From: Thalassorhabdus alkalitolerans
GTDB lineage: Bacteria > Bacillota > Bacilli > Bacillales > Marinococcaceae
DNA length: 64,000 nucleotides
Assembly: GCF_042656585.1 (NCBI RefSeq)
Contig: NZ_JBHSPG010000023.1
Strand: one strand, 5' to 3'
Below are positions 27,535 to 36,929 of the stretch, piece by piece. The number at the start of each line of letters is the position of its first letter. The first letter of the stretch is position 1. The translations under genes and the position numbers were made by a program. The notes under the pieces are model-generated. The model saw nothing but the letters and a program-made list of their open reading frames with translations, was not told where the DNA came from and made no database searches.

Positions 27535-27780
27535 GAGAGGAAGAAGTACATTCCTATCCACCTTCAGAGAGAGGAACTCCAGGCTGTAAAGTTCCTTAGG
27601 CAGGAAGAATGGAAAGTCATCCTTGAGCAGCTTCTTTGAACAGAACAGTAGGAGAAGCCGGGAACATCCGTTATCTGTCCAGAGTGTACAGCATTGCTTT
27701 ATACATATGTTGCTGTGAACAAAGGTGGCACCGCGAATGGCTCTCTTCGTCCTTTGATGAGGAGAGTCTTTTTTTATGAT
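27535..27780 (+). promoter_or_regulatory. T-box leader for valine (valS)
   Basis: The T-box sequence AGGTGGCACCGCG is at 27723-27735, followed by the terminator helix. The proposed specifier codon is GTC at 27616-27618 (valine) in GGAAAGTCATCC, followed by a purine. Uncharged tRNA-Val would stabilise the antiterminator and allow valS expression. The leader's upstream part forms stem I. Confidence 0.88.
27740..27777 (+). terminator. T-box terminator
   Basis: CTCTCTTCGTC pairs with GATGAGGAGAG through G-T pairs around CTTT, followed by TCTTTTTTT. It is the off-state helix of the valS T-box. Confidence 0.82.
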
Positions 27781-27872
27781 ATTTTATAGTGATGGTACTC
27801 AAATTGATGTCATAACAGCAATCAGGAAGATGGATGACAAACGTCTCAACTGATGTTAATTAAGGAGTGAGA

Positions 27873-30527
27873 ATGAATATGTCGAATAAAGAAGTTTCAA
27901 TGCCTACAAAATATAATCCTCAGGAAACTGAAGCAAAATGGTATCCGTACTGGCTTGAAGGGAAGTTCTTTGAAGCAGAAAGAGATGAAAAGAAAGAACC
28001 TTACACGATAGTTATCCCTCCCCCAAACGTTACGGGCCGTTTACATTTAGGACACGCCTGGGATGCAACGCTGCAGGATATTATTGCCCGGTCAAAAAGG
28101 ATGCAGGGCTACGATATGCTTTGGCTTCCAGGCATGGATCACGCCGGGATTGCAACACAGGCAAAGGTGGAAGGCAAGCTCAAAGAAGAAGGTAAAAGCC
28201 GTTATGATCTTGGAAGAGAAAAGTTCCTTGAAACTTCTTGGGAATGGAAAAAAGAATATGCAGACTTTATCCGTCAACAGTGGTCTAAAGTTGGTTTGTC
28301 GCTGGACTACTCACGTGAACGTTTTACCTTGGACGAAGGACTTTCCCAGGCAGTAAAAGAAGTATTTGTCCGACTCTATAACAAAGGATTAATTTACCGG
28401 GGAGAATATATTATTAACTGGGACCCATCGACCCAGACGGCTTTATCAGATATTGAAGTGGAGTATAAGGACCTGCAGGGTCACTTTTATCATATGAAGT
28501 ATCCTTTGGCTGATGGTTCCGGCCGCCACATTGAAGTCGCGACAACTCGACCTGAAACGATGCTTGGAGATACTGCGGTGGCTGTTCATCCAGAGGATGA
28601 ACGATATAAAGAGCTGATCGGAAAGAAAGTGACTCTCCCTATTGTAGGGAGAGAAATAGAAATTGTGGCTGATGATTATGTAGATATGGAATTTGGATCC
28701 GGAGCTGTGAAGATCACTCCTGCCCATGATCCTAATGATTTTGAAATTGGAAACCGCCATAACCTTGAGCGAGTGCTTGTGATGGATGAAGGCGGAAAAA
28801 TGAATGATAATGCAGGGAAATACCAGGGAATGGATCGATTTGAATGTCGAAAGCAAATTGTAAAAGATCTTCAGGATGAAGGGATTCTGTTTGAAATTGA
28901 AGATCATGTACACTCCGTCGGACATTCAGAAAGAAGCGGGGCGGTAGTCGAGCCATATTTATCTACCCAGTGGTTTGTAAAAATGGAGCCTTTGGCAGAC
29001 GCAGCACTTGACCTGCAGAAGAAAGAGGAAGAAAAAGTTCACTTTGTACCTGACCGTTTTGAAAAAACCTATCTAAGATGGATGGAAAATATCCGTGACT
29101 GGTGTATCTCCCGTCAGCTGTGGTGGGGACACAGAATTCCTGCCTGGTATCACAAGGAAACAGGTGAGTTACATGTAAGTACAGAGCCACCTGCTGACAG
29201 TGAGAATTGGGAGCAGGATGAAGACGTGCTTGATACATGGTTCAGTTCTGCACTATGGCCTTTTTCCACTATGGGATGGCCGGATGAAGAAGCAGAAGAT
29301 TACAAACGCTACTATCCTACAGACGTCCTTGTTACTGGTTATGATATTATCTTCTTCTGGGTTTCACGGATGATCTTTCAAGGCCTTGAGTTTACTGGCA
29401 AGCGTCCGTTTAAGGACGTACTGATCCATGGCCTGGTGCGTGATGCGGAAGGCAGGAAAATGAGCAAATCTCTTGGTAACGGGGTAGACCCGATGGATGT
29501 CATTGATAAATACGGAGCAGATGCCCTGCGTTTCTTCCTGGCGACAAGCACCAGTCCAGGAAATGACCTTCGTTTTCACTGGGAGAAAGTAGAGTCTACT
29601 TGGAACTTTGGGAACAAGATATGGAATGCCTCTCGCTTTGCTCTCATGAACATGGAAGGGTTAAGCTATGAAAACATTGATATAAGCGGAGAAAAAGCAA
29701 TCGCTGACCGCTGGATTCTCACTCGTCTGCAGGAAACCATCGATGATGTAACGCGCTTGATGGATACCTATGAATTTGGCGAAGTAGGACGTCTTCTTTA
29801 CAACTTTATTTGGGACGATCTGTGCGACTGGTACATTGAAATGGCGAAGCTCCCGCTTTATGGGGAAGATGAAGAAGCGAAGAAAACCACACGATCTGTG
29901 CTGGCTTACGTCCTTGATCAGACCATGCGTCTTCTCCATCCGTTTATGCCGTTTATTACAGAGGAAATTTGGCAGCATCTTCCCCACCAAGGAAAGTCGA
30001 TTACTGTGGCTTCCTGGCCGACATCTGAGCAAAATCTAAAGGATACAAGCGCAGTAAAGGATATGGAGCTGTTAAAAGAGATCATCCGTTCCGTACGTAA
30101 CACGAGAGCAGAAATGAACGTTCCTCCAAGCAAAGAAATTGAAATTCAAATCCAGGCAGCTAATGAAGAGAGACTAAATCAGCTGGAAAGAGGCAAAGCC
30201 TATCTTGAAAAATTCTGTAACCCTGAAACGCTGACGATAGGAACAAACCTTACTCCACCTGACAAATCTCTTTCTCAGGTGTTGACTGGAGCAGAGTTAT
30301 TTCTTCCGCTGGCAGGGCTTATCGATTTGGAAGAGGAAATTGCCCGTTTGGAAAAAGAAAAAGAAAAACTTAATAAAGAAGTAGAGCGGGTGCAAAAGAA
30401 GCTTTCGAATGAAGGATTTGTCAAAAAAGCTCCTCAGAAAGTCGTTGATGAAGAAAAAGCAAAAGAACAGGATTATTTGGAAAAACGAGAAAAGGTGATT
30501 GCAAGAATTGAGGAGCTGAAAGCGTAG
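27873..30527 (+). CDS. valS: Valyl-tRNA synthetase
   Basis: Class I aminoacyl-tRNA synthetase charging tRNA-Val. It is 884 residues from the ATG at 27873, with AGGAG five bases upstream; the ATG at 27879 is also possible. HIGH-type motif PPNVTGRLHLGHAW lies near residue 45 and KMSKS in GRKMSKSLGNGVDP. The editing domain has TTRPETMLGDTAVAVHP. The C-terminal tRNA-binding coiled coil (last 65 residues, rich in Lys and Glu) is present. It is controlled by the valine T-box. Confidence 0.98.
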   Translation: MNMSNKEVSMPTKYNPQETEAKWYPYWLEGKFFEAERDEKKEPYTIVIPPPNVTGRLHLGHAWDATLQDIIARSKRMQGYDMLWLPGMDHAGIATQAKVEGKLKEEGKSRYDLGREKFLETSWEWKKEYADFIRQQWSKVGLSLDYSRERFTLDEGLSQAVKEVFVRLYNKGLIYRGEYIINWDPSTQTALSDIEVEYKDLQGHFYHMKYPLADGSGRHIEVATTRPETMLGDTAVAVHPEDERYKELIGKKVTLPIVGREIEIVADDYVDMEFGSGAVKITPAHDPNDFEIGNRHNLERVLVMDEGGKMNDNAGKYQGMDRFECRKQIVKDLQDEGILFEIEDHVHSVGHSERSGAVVEPYLSTQWFVKMEPLADAALDLQKKEEEKVHFVPDRFEKTYLRWMENIRDWCISRQLWWGHRIPAWYHKETGELHVSTEPPADSENWEQDEDVLDTWFSSALWPFSTMGWPDEEAEDYKRYYPTDVLVTGYDIIFFWVSRMIFQGLEFTGKRPFKDVLIHGLVRDAEGRKMSKSLGNGVDPMDVIDKYGADALRFFLATSTSPGNDLRFHWEKVESTWNFGNKIWNASRFALMNMEGLSYENIDISGEKAIADRWILTRLQETIDDVTRLMDTYEFGEVGRLLYNFIWDDLCDWYIEMAKLPLYGEDEEAKKTTRSVLAYVLDQTMRLLHPFMPFITEEIWQHLPHQGKSITVASWPTSEQNLKDTSAVKDMELLKEIIRSVRNTRAEMNVPPSKEIEIQIQAANEERLNQLERGKAYLEKFCNPETLTIGTNLTPPDKSLSQVLTGAELFLPLAGLIDLEEEIARLEKEKEKLNKEVERVQKKLSNEGFVKKAPQKVVDEEKAKEQDYLEKREKVIARIEELKA

Positions 30528-30545
30528 GAGTTTGTATGACAGGGA

Positions 30546-30579
30546 TGCCACCGCATATATTCCGCGGTGGCTCTTTGTT
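30546..30579 (+). terminator. Hairpin behind valS
   Basis: Perfect arms GCCACCGC (30547-30554) and GCGGTGGC (30564-30571) followed by a short T-rich stretch. The T run is weak, so read-through into folC is likely. Confidence 0.6.
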
Positions 30580-30602
30580 CATTTAAGAAAGGAGAAACAA
30601 CA

Positions 30603-31883
30603 ATGAATACATATGAGGAAGCGAAAGAATGGTTACATAGCCTTGTGCCTTTAGGAATCAAGCCAGGATTAGAAAGAGTAAACTATATGCTGGATGCCCT
30701 TGGAAATCCTGAGCGGAGTATTAAGTCTATTCAAGTGGGCGGGACAAATGGAAAAGGATCGACGGTTACTTTTTTAAGGTACATGATGAACGAAGCCGGC
30801 CTTGAAGTCGGGACTTTTACCTCTCCTTATATAACCCATTTCCGCGAAAGAATTTCAGTTAACGGACATTCAATATCCAAAGAAGATTTCCTTGAATATG
30901 CAGCGGCTGTGAAACCTTTGACAGAGCAGCTTGCTACTACACCTCTTGGAGCACCAACAGAGTTTGAAGTCCTGACAGTGATTGCTGCTCTTTACTTTGC
31001 AAAAAAGGCTTACCCAGATGTTGTGATTTGGGAAGTAGGCTTAGGAGGGAGATTCGACTCTACCACTGCTATGCACCCAATGGTTAGTGTGATCACAAAT
31101 GTAGGTCACGATCACCAACATATTTTAGGAGAGACCATTCCGGAGATTGCAAAAGAAAAAGCAGGGATTGTGAAATCCGGCGTGCCTCTAGTTACGTGCG
31201 AAGAGAAGCCGGAAGCTCTTGCCATATTTAAAGAGACCGTGGAGCAAAATCGCACGAAAATGTATACATTAGGAAAAGAATTTTTTATAAACAATAATAA
31301 TGAGGCTGAAACTGGCTCGAGCTTTTCTTTTTCTTCTATGTTCAAACATTACCCTGAGCTCCGTGTTGAAATGGAAGGGGAGCATCAAGTGAAAAACGCT
31401 GCTGCTGCTCTGATGGCGATTGGCTATTTAAAAATGTTTTATGCACTTCCCGTGGATGACGATCACATCAGTAACGGTCTGAAAAAGGCGAACTGGCCGG
31501 GAAGGTTTGAAATTATTCAGGAAAAGCCTTCAATCATCCTTGATGGAGCTCATAACAAAGAGGGAATGGAAAGTTTGGCCAAAGCGCTGAACAGACGTTA
31601 CCCTGATAAAACTGTGCATATTATCTTTGCTATGACAAAAGAAAAGAACGCCTATGAACTCCTTTTGCCATTGTCATCTCTTCGGATAGGGTCTGCTTTT
31701 GCAGCACCGTTTGATTTTCCAAGGGCTGCTTCTCCAGCCGAAATAAAAAAGAAGTCTCCTTTTGAGATGCGGGAAGTGCCAAATTGGCAGACGGCTATGG
31801 AGGAAGCAAAGAAATCTGCATCCATGAATGATGTCATTGTCATTTGTGGGTCCTTATACTTCATTTCTGAAATAAAACAGTAA
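30603..31883 (+). CDS. folC: Folylpolyglutamate synthase / dihydrofolate synthase
   Basis: Adds glutamates to folates, and in many bacteria also makes dihydrofolate. The ATG at 30603 (426 residues) follows AAAGGAG. The Mur-ligase-type P-loop is VGGTNGKGSTVTFL (about 39-52). Other motifs are TSPYITHFRERI, GLGGRFDSTTAM, and LDGAHNKEGMESLA in the C-terminal domain. The position between valS and comC is as in B. subtilis. Confidence 0.96.
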   Translation: MNTYEEAKEWLHSLVPLGIKPGLERVNYMLDALGNPERSIKSIQVGGTNGKGSTVTFLRYMMNEAGLEVGTFTSPYITHFRERISVNGHSISKEDFLEYAAAVKPLTEQLATTPLGAPTEFEVLTVIAALYFAKKAYPDVVIWEVGLGGRFDSTTAMHPMVSVITNVGHDHQHILGETIPEIAKEKAGIVKSGVPLVTCEEKPEALAIFKETVEQNRTKMYTLGKEFFINNNNEAETGSSFSFSSMFKHYPELRVEMEGEHQVKNAAAALMAIGYLKMFYALPVDDDHISNGLKKANWPGRFEIIQEKPSIILDGAHNKEGMESLAKALNRRYPDKTVHIIFAMTKEKNAYELLLPLSSLRIGSAFAAPFDFPRAASPAEIKKKSPFEMREVPNWQTAMEEAKKSASMNDVIVICGSLYFISEIKQ

Positions 31884-31885
31884 AT

Positions 31886-31924
31886 AAGAAGCCGGATGTT
31901 TTAAAAAAACATCTGGCTTTTTTA
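31886..31924 (+). terminator. Intrinsic terminator of folC
   Basis: AAGCCGGATGTTTT and AAACATCTGGCTTT pair (one G-T pair) with a short A loop, followed by T. Confidence 0.85.
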
Positions 31925-31957
31925 ATAAAAGTTCCTCAAGAATAAGTTATACACGTT

Positions 31958-31970
31958 AAAAAAGGTTTTT
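31958..31970 (+). promoter_or_regulatory. Possible ComK AT-box before comC
   Basis: One AAAA-N5-TTTT box (31958-31970) fits the ComK half-site. A poor second box (AAAA-N5-TCAA at 31927-31939) lies 18 bases upstream, an allowed ComK spacing. comC is ComK-dependent in B. subtilis. A TACAAT -10-like box follows at 31975. Such AT-rich boxes also occur by chance. Confidence 0.3.
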
Positions 31971-32040
31971 ATGGTACAATAAATTGAACAACTTGGAAAA
32001 AACTTGATAAAATAATCCACTATATTGAAAGGTAGGTGTT

Positions 32041-32802
32041 GTGGTGGCCTGGATCTTAGGAGTCTATTTTTTTATGGCAGGTCTTACAATGGGTTCGTTT
32101 TTCAATGTTGCTGGTTTGCGAGTTCCCATTGGTACTTCGGTAGTTTCCCCTCGTTCTCATTGCCCTTCTTGTCACACCCCATTAACGTTCGTTGACTTAA
32201 TTCCTTTCTTTTCCTACTTCTTTCTAAAAGGCAAGTGTCGCACATGCCGTAATTCCATTTCCCTCTTTTACCCGCTTATAGAGCTTTCCACCGGATTCTT
32301 GTTTTTATCTTCCTGGCTTGTATTTGGCTTTACATGGGAGCTTGCACTTTCGCTTGTTTTTCTTTCCATGTGCATGATTATCACTGTAAGTGACCTGGCA
32401 TACATGATTATTCCTGATAAGGTACTCCTTACTGCTGGGGGCGTTCTTCTATTTTTCAGAATGAGCGTCGCTCCATTAGATCCATGGTGGGGTCCGTTTG
32501 CAGGAGCTTTCACAGGCTTTGTTCTCCTTTATGTTATCGCCCTGGTAAGCAATGGGGGAATCGGAGGTGGAGATATAAAGCTGTTTGCTGTTCTTGGCCT
32601 TATGTTTGGCTGGAAAGAAGTACTTCTCGTCTTTTTCTTATCCATATGTATAGGCAGTATGATAGGTGGGTTAGGAATGATAACAGGCCGGGTAGCAAAG
32701 GGGAAGCCTCTCCCTTTTGGCCCCTTTATCGTCTTAGGAGCTTTGATTTGTCTTTTCAGTGGTGAAAAGGTCATAAAGTGGTATACAGGCTTATACTTAT
32801 AA
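32041..32802 (+). CDS. comC: Type IV prepilin leader peptidase ComC
   Basis: Membrane aspartyl protease (A24 family) that cleaves and methylates the ComG pseudopilins needed for DNA uptake. It has 253 residues from GTG. The N-terminal methylase-like domain has the zinc pairs CPSCH and CRTC. The catalytic aspartates are in SDLAYMIIPD and GGGDIKLFA. About seven to eight membrane segments are visible. AGGTAGGTG precedes the start. Its presence suggests the competence machinery is encoded elsewhere in the genome. Confidence 0.94.
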   Translation: MVAWILGVYFFMAGLTMGSFFNVAGLRVPIGTSVVSPRSHCPSCHTPLTFVDLIPFFSYFFLKGKCRTCRNSISLFYPLIELSTGFLFLSSWLVFGFTWELALSLVFLSMCMIITVSDLAYMIIPDKVLLTAGGVLLFFRMSVAPLDPWWGPFAGAFTGFVLLYVIALVSNGGIGGGDIKLFAVLGLMFGWKEVLLVFFLSICIGSMIGGLGMITGRVAKGKPLPFGPFIVLGALICLFSGEKVIKWYTGLYL

Positions 32803-32865
32803 ATATGTGGTTAAGGTAAGGTAAATAAATTGTTGAAGATGTCAGAAAGAACAGACTAAAAAGTC

Positions 32866-32898
32866 CTGAACAAGGCGACAAATGTCTTGTTCTTTTTT
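32866..32898 (+). terminator. Intrinsic terminator of comC
   Basis: GAACAAG (32868-32874) and CTTGTTC (32886-32892) followed by TTTTTT. Confidence 0.8.
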
Positions 32899-32978
32899 GC
32901 AAGGCGTATGATAAGGTGAAATCAGTACAGAGGACAGGCTAATGAACAGACAGGCTACGTGGGAAGGGGTTTATGTTC

Positions 32979-33989
32979 ATGAGTAAAGATAATAATAACC
33001 GTCTCTCCTTTAAGTTGTATGGTAAGGATGAAGAGAAAGAAAGAGAGTCCAAGCCACTTTCTTTTACGGAAAAAGAGGCTGGAAAGGAGAAGGAAGATGA
33101 CGATTCGTCCCCGCAGCTGAAAGTCATTGACTTTGGAAAAAAGAAAAAGCAATGGAAAGAAAAGACAGCCCCCTTTTGGGATGATGGCAAGAGAGATTTG
33201 AGTCCAGGCCTCCCCTTTAATCGTAAAAAAAAGAAAAATGAACGACGTTTTCAGGATACTTTCAAAGGTTTGCCGTTAAAGATATCTATGATTATTGGCG
33301 GAGCAATGGTTATGGGATTATTGTTTGGCTTTATTGTCCTTCATTTATTAACTGGCAGCCCGGGAGGCGAAGCAAGCACATCTTCCTCCGCACTTCCTGC
33401 CTCAGCTGAACAGTCTTCTGCAGTTGCTGCTTCCTATAACAATGAGTTGAATCTTAACTTAGTACAAGCTGGAGCTTTTTCGACCCTTGAAAAAGGAGAA
33501 GAGATGAAAGCAGGGTTAGAACAGAAAGGGTTCCCAACATTATTAACCGACGACGGTGATTTATATTATTTGCTGGTAGGGATGATGCCTTCCCGGGAAA
33601 ATGCTTCTGTAATGCAGTCTTATTATAATGAGCAGGGAAGTGAAGTATTCCTGAAAACCAGAAACATACCCGCTCCTGTTCTGGATTCATGGAGTGATGA
33701 CGGTAAGCTTTGGTTTGAAAAGAGCCGCTCTTCACTGGAGAGCTTACTTGAACAATCAGGAAGCGCTATAAGCAGTTCCGCAAGTGTGGAGCTGTCGCAA
33801 GATGCAGCCGAAGCAGAGCAGTTATACGAGAAAGTGAAAGGAGAAATTCCCGAAGAAGGACAGGCTTTCTTTGAAAACTTAAAGATAGCTTTTGAAAAAG
33901 CTGAAAATGGCTCCTCTGCACAAGAGAGTCATCAGGAAGCAATGAAAACAGTACTTTCTTATGAGAAATTTATTGAAGGTGTAGAATAG
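32979..33989 (+). CDS. spoIIB: Stage II sporulation protein B (SpoIIB), SPOR-domain protein
   Basis: Septal protein that helps engulfment and recruits SpoIIDMP-type factors in B. subtilis. The ATG at 32979 (336 residues) is preferred over 32973 because GGAAGGGG then lies nine bases upstream. A charged, Lys/Glu-rich cytoplasmic part (about 1-100) is followed by one membrane helix (about 102-125: MIIGGAMVMGLLFGFIVLHL), a Ser/Ala linker, and a SPOR domain (about 160-225: VQAGAFSTLEKGEEMKAGLE). The position between comC and maf is diagnostic. Confidence 0.88.
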   Translation: MSKDNNNRLSFKLYGKDEEKERESKPLSFTEKEAGKEKEDDDSSPQLKVIDFGKKKKQWKEKTAPFWDDGKRDLSPGLPFNRKKKKNERRFQDTFKGLPLKISMIIGGAMVMGLLFGFIVLHLLTGSPGGEASTSSSALPASAEQSSAVAASYNNELNLNLVQAGAFSTLEKGEEMKAGLEQKGFPTLLTDDGDLYYLLVGMMPSRENASVMQSYYNEQGSEVFLKTRNIPAPVLDSWSDDGKLWFEKSRSSLESLLEQSGSAISSSASVELSQDAAEAEQLYEKVKGEIPEEGQAFFENLKIAFEKAENGSSAQESHQEAMKTVLSYEKFIEGVE

Positions 33990-34110
33990 AACAAACGTTT
34001 CTCGAAGGTTTCAGAATATTATTGAAAATATATGGGGCATTTGGTAAACTAGACCTGCACCTTGTACAATAGATACATTACGTATCTTATTGAAAAGGTG
34101 GTTGCCCCTT

Positions 34111-34689
34111 ATGAATTCTCTTATTTTAGCCTCAGGATCCCCCCGGCGCAAAGAACTTCTTTCCACACTAGGTTTTTCCTTCACAGTCGTAAAAAGCAAC
34201 ATCCCCGAGGAAATAATTCCTGGTAATTCTCCTGCAAGTACGGTAGAACGCTTAGCTGTTCATAAAGCAAAGCATGTAGCAAAAGACTTCCCAGAGAGTG
34301 TAGTTATTGGTGCAGATACAGTTGTAGTATTCAATAATACGATTTTGGGCAAGCCAAAGAGTGAAAAAGAGGCCAGAACAATGTTAGCGGATTTATCTGA
34401 TGCTACGCACCACGTTTATACCGGCGTATCGATAATTTCTCCTGAACAAACATTTTCCTTTCACCAGAAAACAGATGTGACTTTTTATCCTTTACATTCT
34501 GAAGAAATAGAAAGTTACGTGAAGACAAAAGATCCTTTTGATAAAGCAGGAAGTTATGGAATTCAAGGCATAGGCTCCTTTTTAGTGAAAGAAATACATG
34601 GTGATTACTTTAATGTTGTCGGGCTTCCTGTTGCTCGTTTAGTGAGAGAACTAAGAAAATATGACGTTTATCCCTATTTTAATAACTGA
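34111..34689 (+). CDS. maf: Maf nucleotide pyrophosphatase
   Basis: House-cleaning pyrophosphatase acting on dTTP/UTP and modified nucleotides; overexpression blocks septation in B. subtilis. The start at 34111 (192 residues) has AAAGGTGG eight bases upstream. Signature LILASGSPRRKELL at the N-terminus, VIGADTVVVFNN, and FDKAGSYGIQG near the C-terminus are present. It is followed by radC. Confidence 0.96.
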   Translation: MNSLILASGSPRRKELLSTLGFSFTVVKSNIPEEIIPGNSPASTVERLAVHKAKHVAKDFPESVVIGADTVVVFNNTILGKPKSEKEARTMLADLSDATHHVYTGVSIISPEQTFSFHQKTDVTFYPLHSEEIESYVKTKDPFDKAGSYGIQGIGSFLVKEIHGDYFNVVGLPVARLVRELRKYDVYPYFNN

Positions 34690-34759
34690 GGAATCGGTCT
34701 CTTCTCCCTGCAGAAGAGGGGAAGGGATCGGCCCTTACCATATTAAAGGAGGAAACAAT

Positions 34760-35449
34760 TTGACAGATTCTTCATTTCTTATTAAGGATGTGCCATTACG
34801 TGAAAGACCAAGGGAAAAGATGGTAAAAGAAGGTCCAGACCGGCTCTCTACAAATGAATTGTTAGCCATCCTGCTCCGTACCGGTACCAAAAACGCATCG
34901 GTGATGCACGTTGCTCAGGAACTGCTTTATCAATTCGACAGTCTTCACCTTTTAAAGGAAGCCACCATAGAAGAGCTCACTAAAGTAAAAGGGATAGGTA
35001 TTTCAAAGGCGGTGGAAATCAGAGCTGCTCTTGAGCTTGGCAAAAGAATCTATACATATCAGGCAGATGAACGCTACGTCATTCGGAGTCCGGAAGATGT
35101 GTCCAGATATGTAATGGAAGAAATGCGGTTTTTAACACAGGAACATTTCGTCGTTCTTTGTCTGAATACAAAAAATCAAGTTCTTCATCGACAAACTCTT
35201 TTTATAGGAAGTTTAAATTCAAGCATTGTCCATCCAAGAGAATTGTTTAAAGAAGCGTTAAAACGTTCAGCCGCTTCGGTAATATGCCTTCATAATCACC
35301 CCTCAGGAGACCCCACACCAAGTAAAGAGGATATTGAAGTGACCAAACGCTTAATTGAATGTGGACGAATCATAGGAATAGAAGTCCTTGATCATGTCAT
35401 TATTGGGGACAGGCAATTTATCAGCTTGAAGGAAAAAGGCTGTATATAG
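34760..35449 (+). CDS. radC: RadC-family JAB-domain protein
   Basis: Conserved DNA-metabolism protein whose exact role is unsettled; it carries a predicted metalloprotease-like fold. The start is TTG at 34760 (229 residues), with AAAGGAGG seven bases upstream and the canonical PLRERPREKMVKEGPDRLS close behind. A helix-hairpin-helix lies at about 60-95 (LTKVKGIGISKAVEIRAALE). The JAB/MPN zinc motif is HNHPSGDPTPSKED near residue 180. Confidence 0.95.
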   Translation: MTDSSFLIKDVPLRERPREKMVKEGPDRLSTNELLAILLRTGTKNASVMHVAQELLYQFDSLHLLKEATIEELTKVKGIGISKAVEIRAALELGKRIYTYQADERYVIRSPEDVSRYVMEEMRFLTQEHFVVLCLNTKNQVLHRQTLFIGSLNSSIVHPRELFKEALKRSAASVICLHNHPSGDPTPSKEDIEVTKRLIECGRIIGIEVLDHVIIGDRQFISLKEKGCI

Positions 35450-35870
35450 TAAAGTACTCTACCCCTATCAGGAATAACCTCTCTAATTCCCACTTTTCTA
35501 GGTCTCAGTCCCTCCATTGATTTTCTATTACTCATACAAAATAATTAAATTTTCAAAACCAAACGTTTAGGCTATTTTTTTTTAATAAGATTAAGTATAA
35601 TAAAGACTAGTTGTGAAATTCGGCTTATGTGAAGAGCATTTTCCCTTATATTTCACATCTTTTACTGAAGGCAGAGGCATTCAGAGGAGGATGGACCAAA
35701 GCAGCAGGGTCTTCGCTTACCAAAGCGAATGATAAGGAGATGCTCTCATTTTTGTGCCAAAAGATGGAAAGTTCCTGTATAAGATGAACACATGTTTTCT
35801 AAAAAGGGACAAACAAAAACTGTAACTAAAATGAATAAATAGAAAGTGAACAATGAAGGGAGATACATAG
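35450..35870 (+). other. Intergenic leader of mreB
   Basis: About 420 bases with no gene. It contains a TATAAT box at 35596-35601 without a good -35, a perfect small hairpin TTCGCTT (35712-35718) / AAGCGAA (35723-35729), and no terminator with a T run. A promoter for mreBCD is expected here. Confidence 0.45.
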
Positions 35871-36914
35871 ATGTTGGGTGGTTTTTCAAGAGATCTTGGT
35901 ATAGATTTAGGTACCGCAAATACACTTGTGTACGTTAAGGGTAAAGGAGTCGTTGTCAGAGAGCCTTCGGTGGTTGCCATGCGTACCGATACTGGTACGA
36001 TTGAAGCGGTGGGGAATGATGCTAAAAACATGATTGGCCGTACACCTGGAAATATAGTAGCGGTCCGGCCAATGAAAGACGGTGTGATTGCTGATTTTGA
36101 TACAACTGCTACAATGATGAATTATTTTATTAATCAAGCTCAAAAAAACCGTTCCATGTTTACCCGTAAGCCCAATGTAATGGTCTGTGTGCCTTCAGGA
36201 ATCACCGCTGTGGAAAAGAGAGCGGTTGAGGATGCGACGAAACAAGCCGGTGCCCGTGAGGCATTTACGATAGAAGAACCGTTTGCCGCTGCGATTGGTG
36301 CCGATTTACCTGTGTGGGAGCCAACCGGAAGCATGGTTGTCGACATTGGCGGCGGGACAACAGAAGTAGCTATTATCTCTTTGGGCGGTATCGTTACGAG
36401 CCAATCAATCAGAGTAGCTGGTGATGAGATGGATGATTCAATTATCAATCATGTGAAAAAAACGTACAACCTGATGATTGGAGAAAGAACGTCTGAAGCT
36501 CTTAAAATGGAAGTTGGGTCAGCAGGCTCACCTGAGGGAGTAGAGGATATGGAAATCAGGGGAAGAGATTTAGTGTCCGGTCTCCCTAAAACGATTTCCA
36601 TTACAGCTGAAGAAATTTCAGGGGCACTCCAGGATACCGTGAGCACAATTGTGGAAAATGTAAAAAGTACGCTGGAACAGACTCCGCCGGAACTAGCAGC
36701 AGACATTATGGACCGGGGGATCGTTTTGACTGGCGGTGGGGCGCTGCTTCGGAATATGGATAAGGTGTTGAGTGAAGAAACAAACATGCCTGTCCATGTA
36801 GCAGAAAATCCTTTGGATTGTGTGGCAATTGGTACAGGAAAAGCACTTGAAAACTTGCATCTGTTTCATTCAAAAGCAGGCATTACTTCGCGATCTAACC
36901 GTAAGTTACAATAA
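35871..36914 (+). CDS. mreB: Rod-shape-determining protein MreB
   Basis: Actin-like filament protein that guides lateral wall synthesis. It has 347 residues. Motifs: DLGIDLGTANTLVYVKGKG (phosphate 1), MVCVPSGITAVEKRA, VVDIGGGTTEVAIIS (phosphate 2), and GIVLTGGGALLRNMD (adenosine). A GAAGGGAG site precedes the ATG. It leads the mreBCD-minCD shape and division cluster. Confidence 0.97.
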   Translation: MLGGFSRDLGIDLGTANTLVYVKGKGVVVREPSVVAMRTDTGTIEAVGNDAKNMIGRTPGNIVAVRPMKDGVIADFDTTATMMNYFINQAQKNRSMFTRKPNVMVCVPSGITAVEKRAVEDATKQAGAREAFTIEEPFAAAIGADLPVWEPTGSMVVDIGGGTTEVAIISLGGIVTSQSIRVAGDEMDDSIINHVKKTYNLMIGERTSEALKMEVGSAGSPEGVEDMEIRGRDLVSGLPKTISITAEEISGALQDTVSTIVENVKSTLEQTPPELAADIMDRGIVLTGGGALLRNMDKVLSEETNMPVHVAENPLDCVAIGTGKALENLHLFHSKAGITSRSNRKLQ

Positions 36915-36929
36915 AGTAGGTGTCCGTTT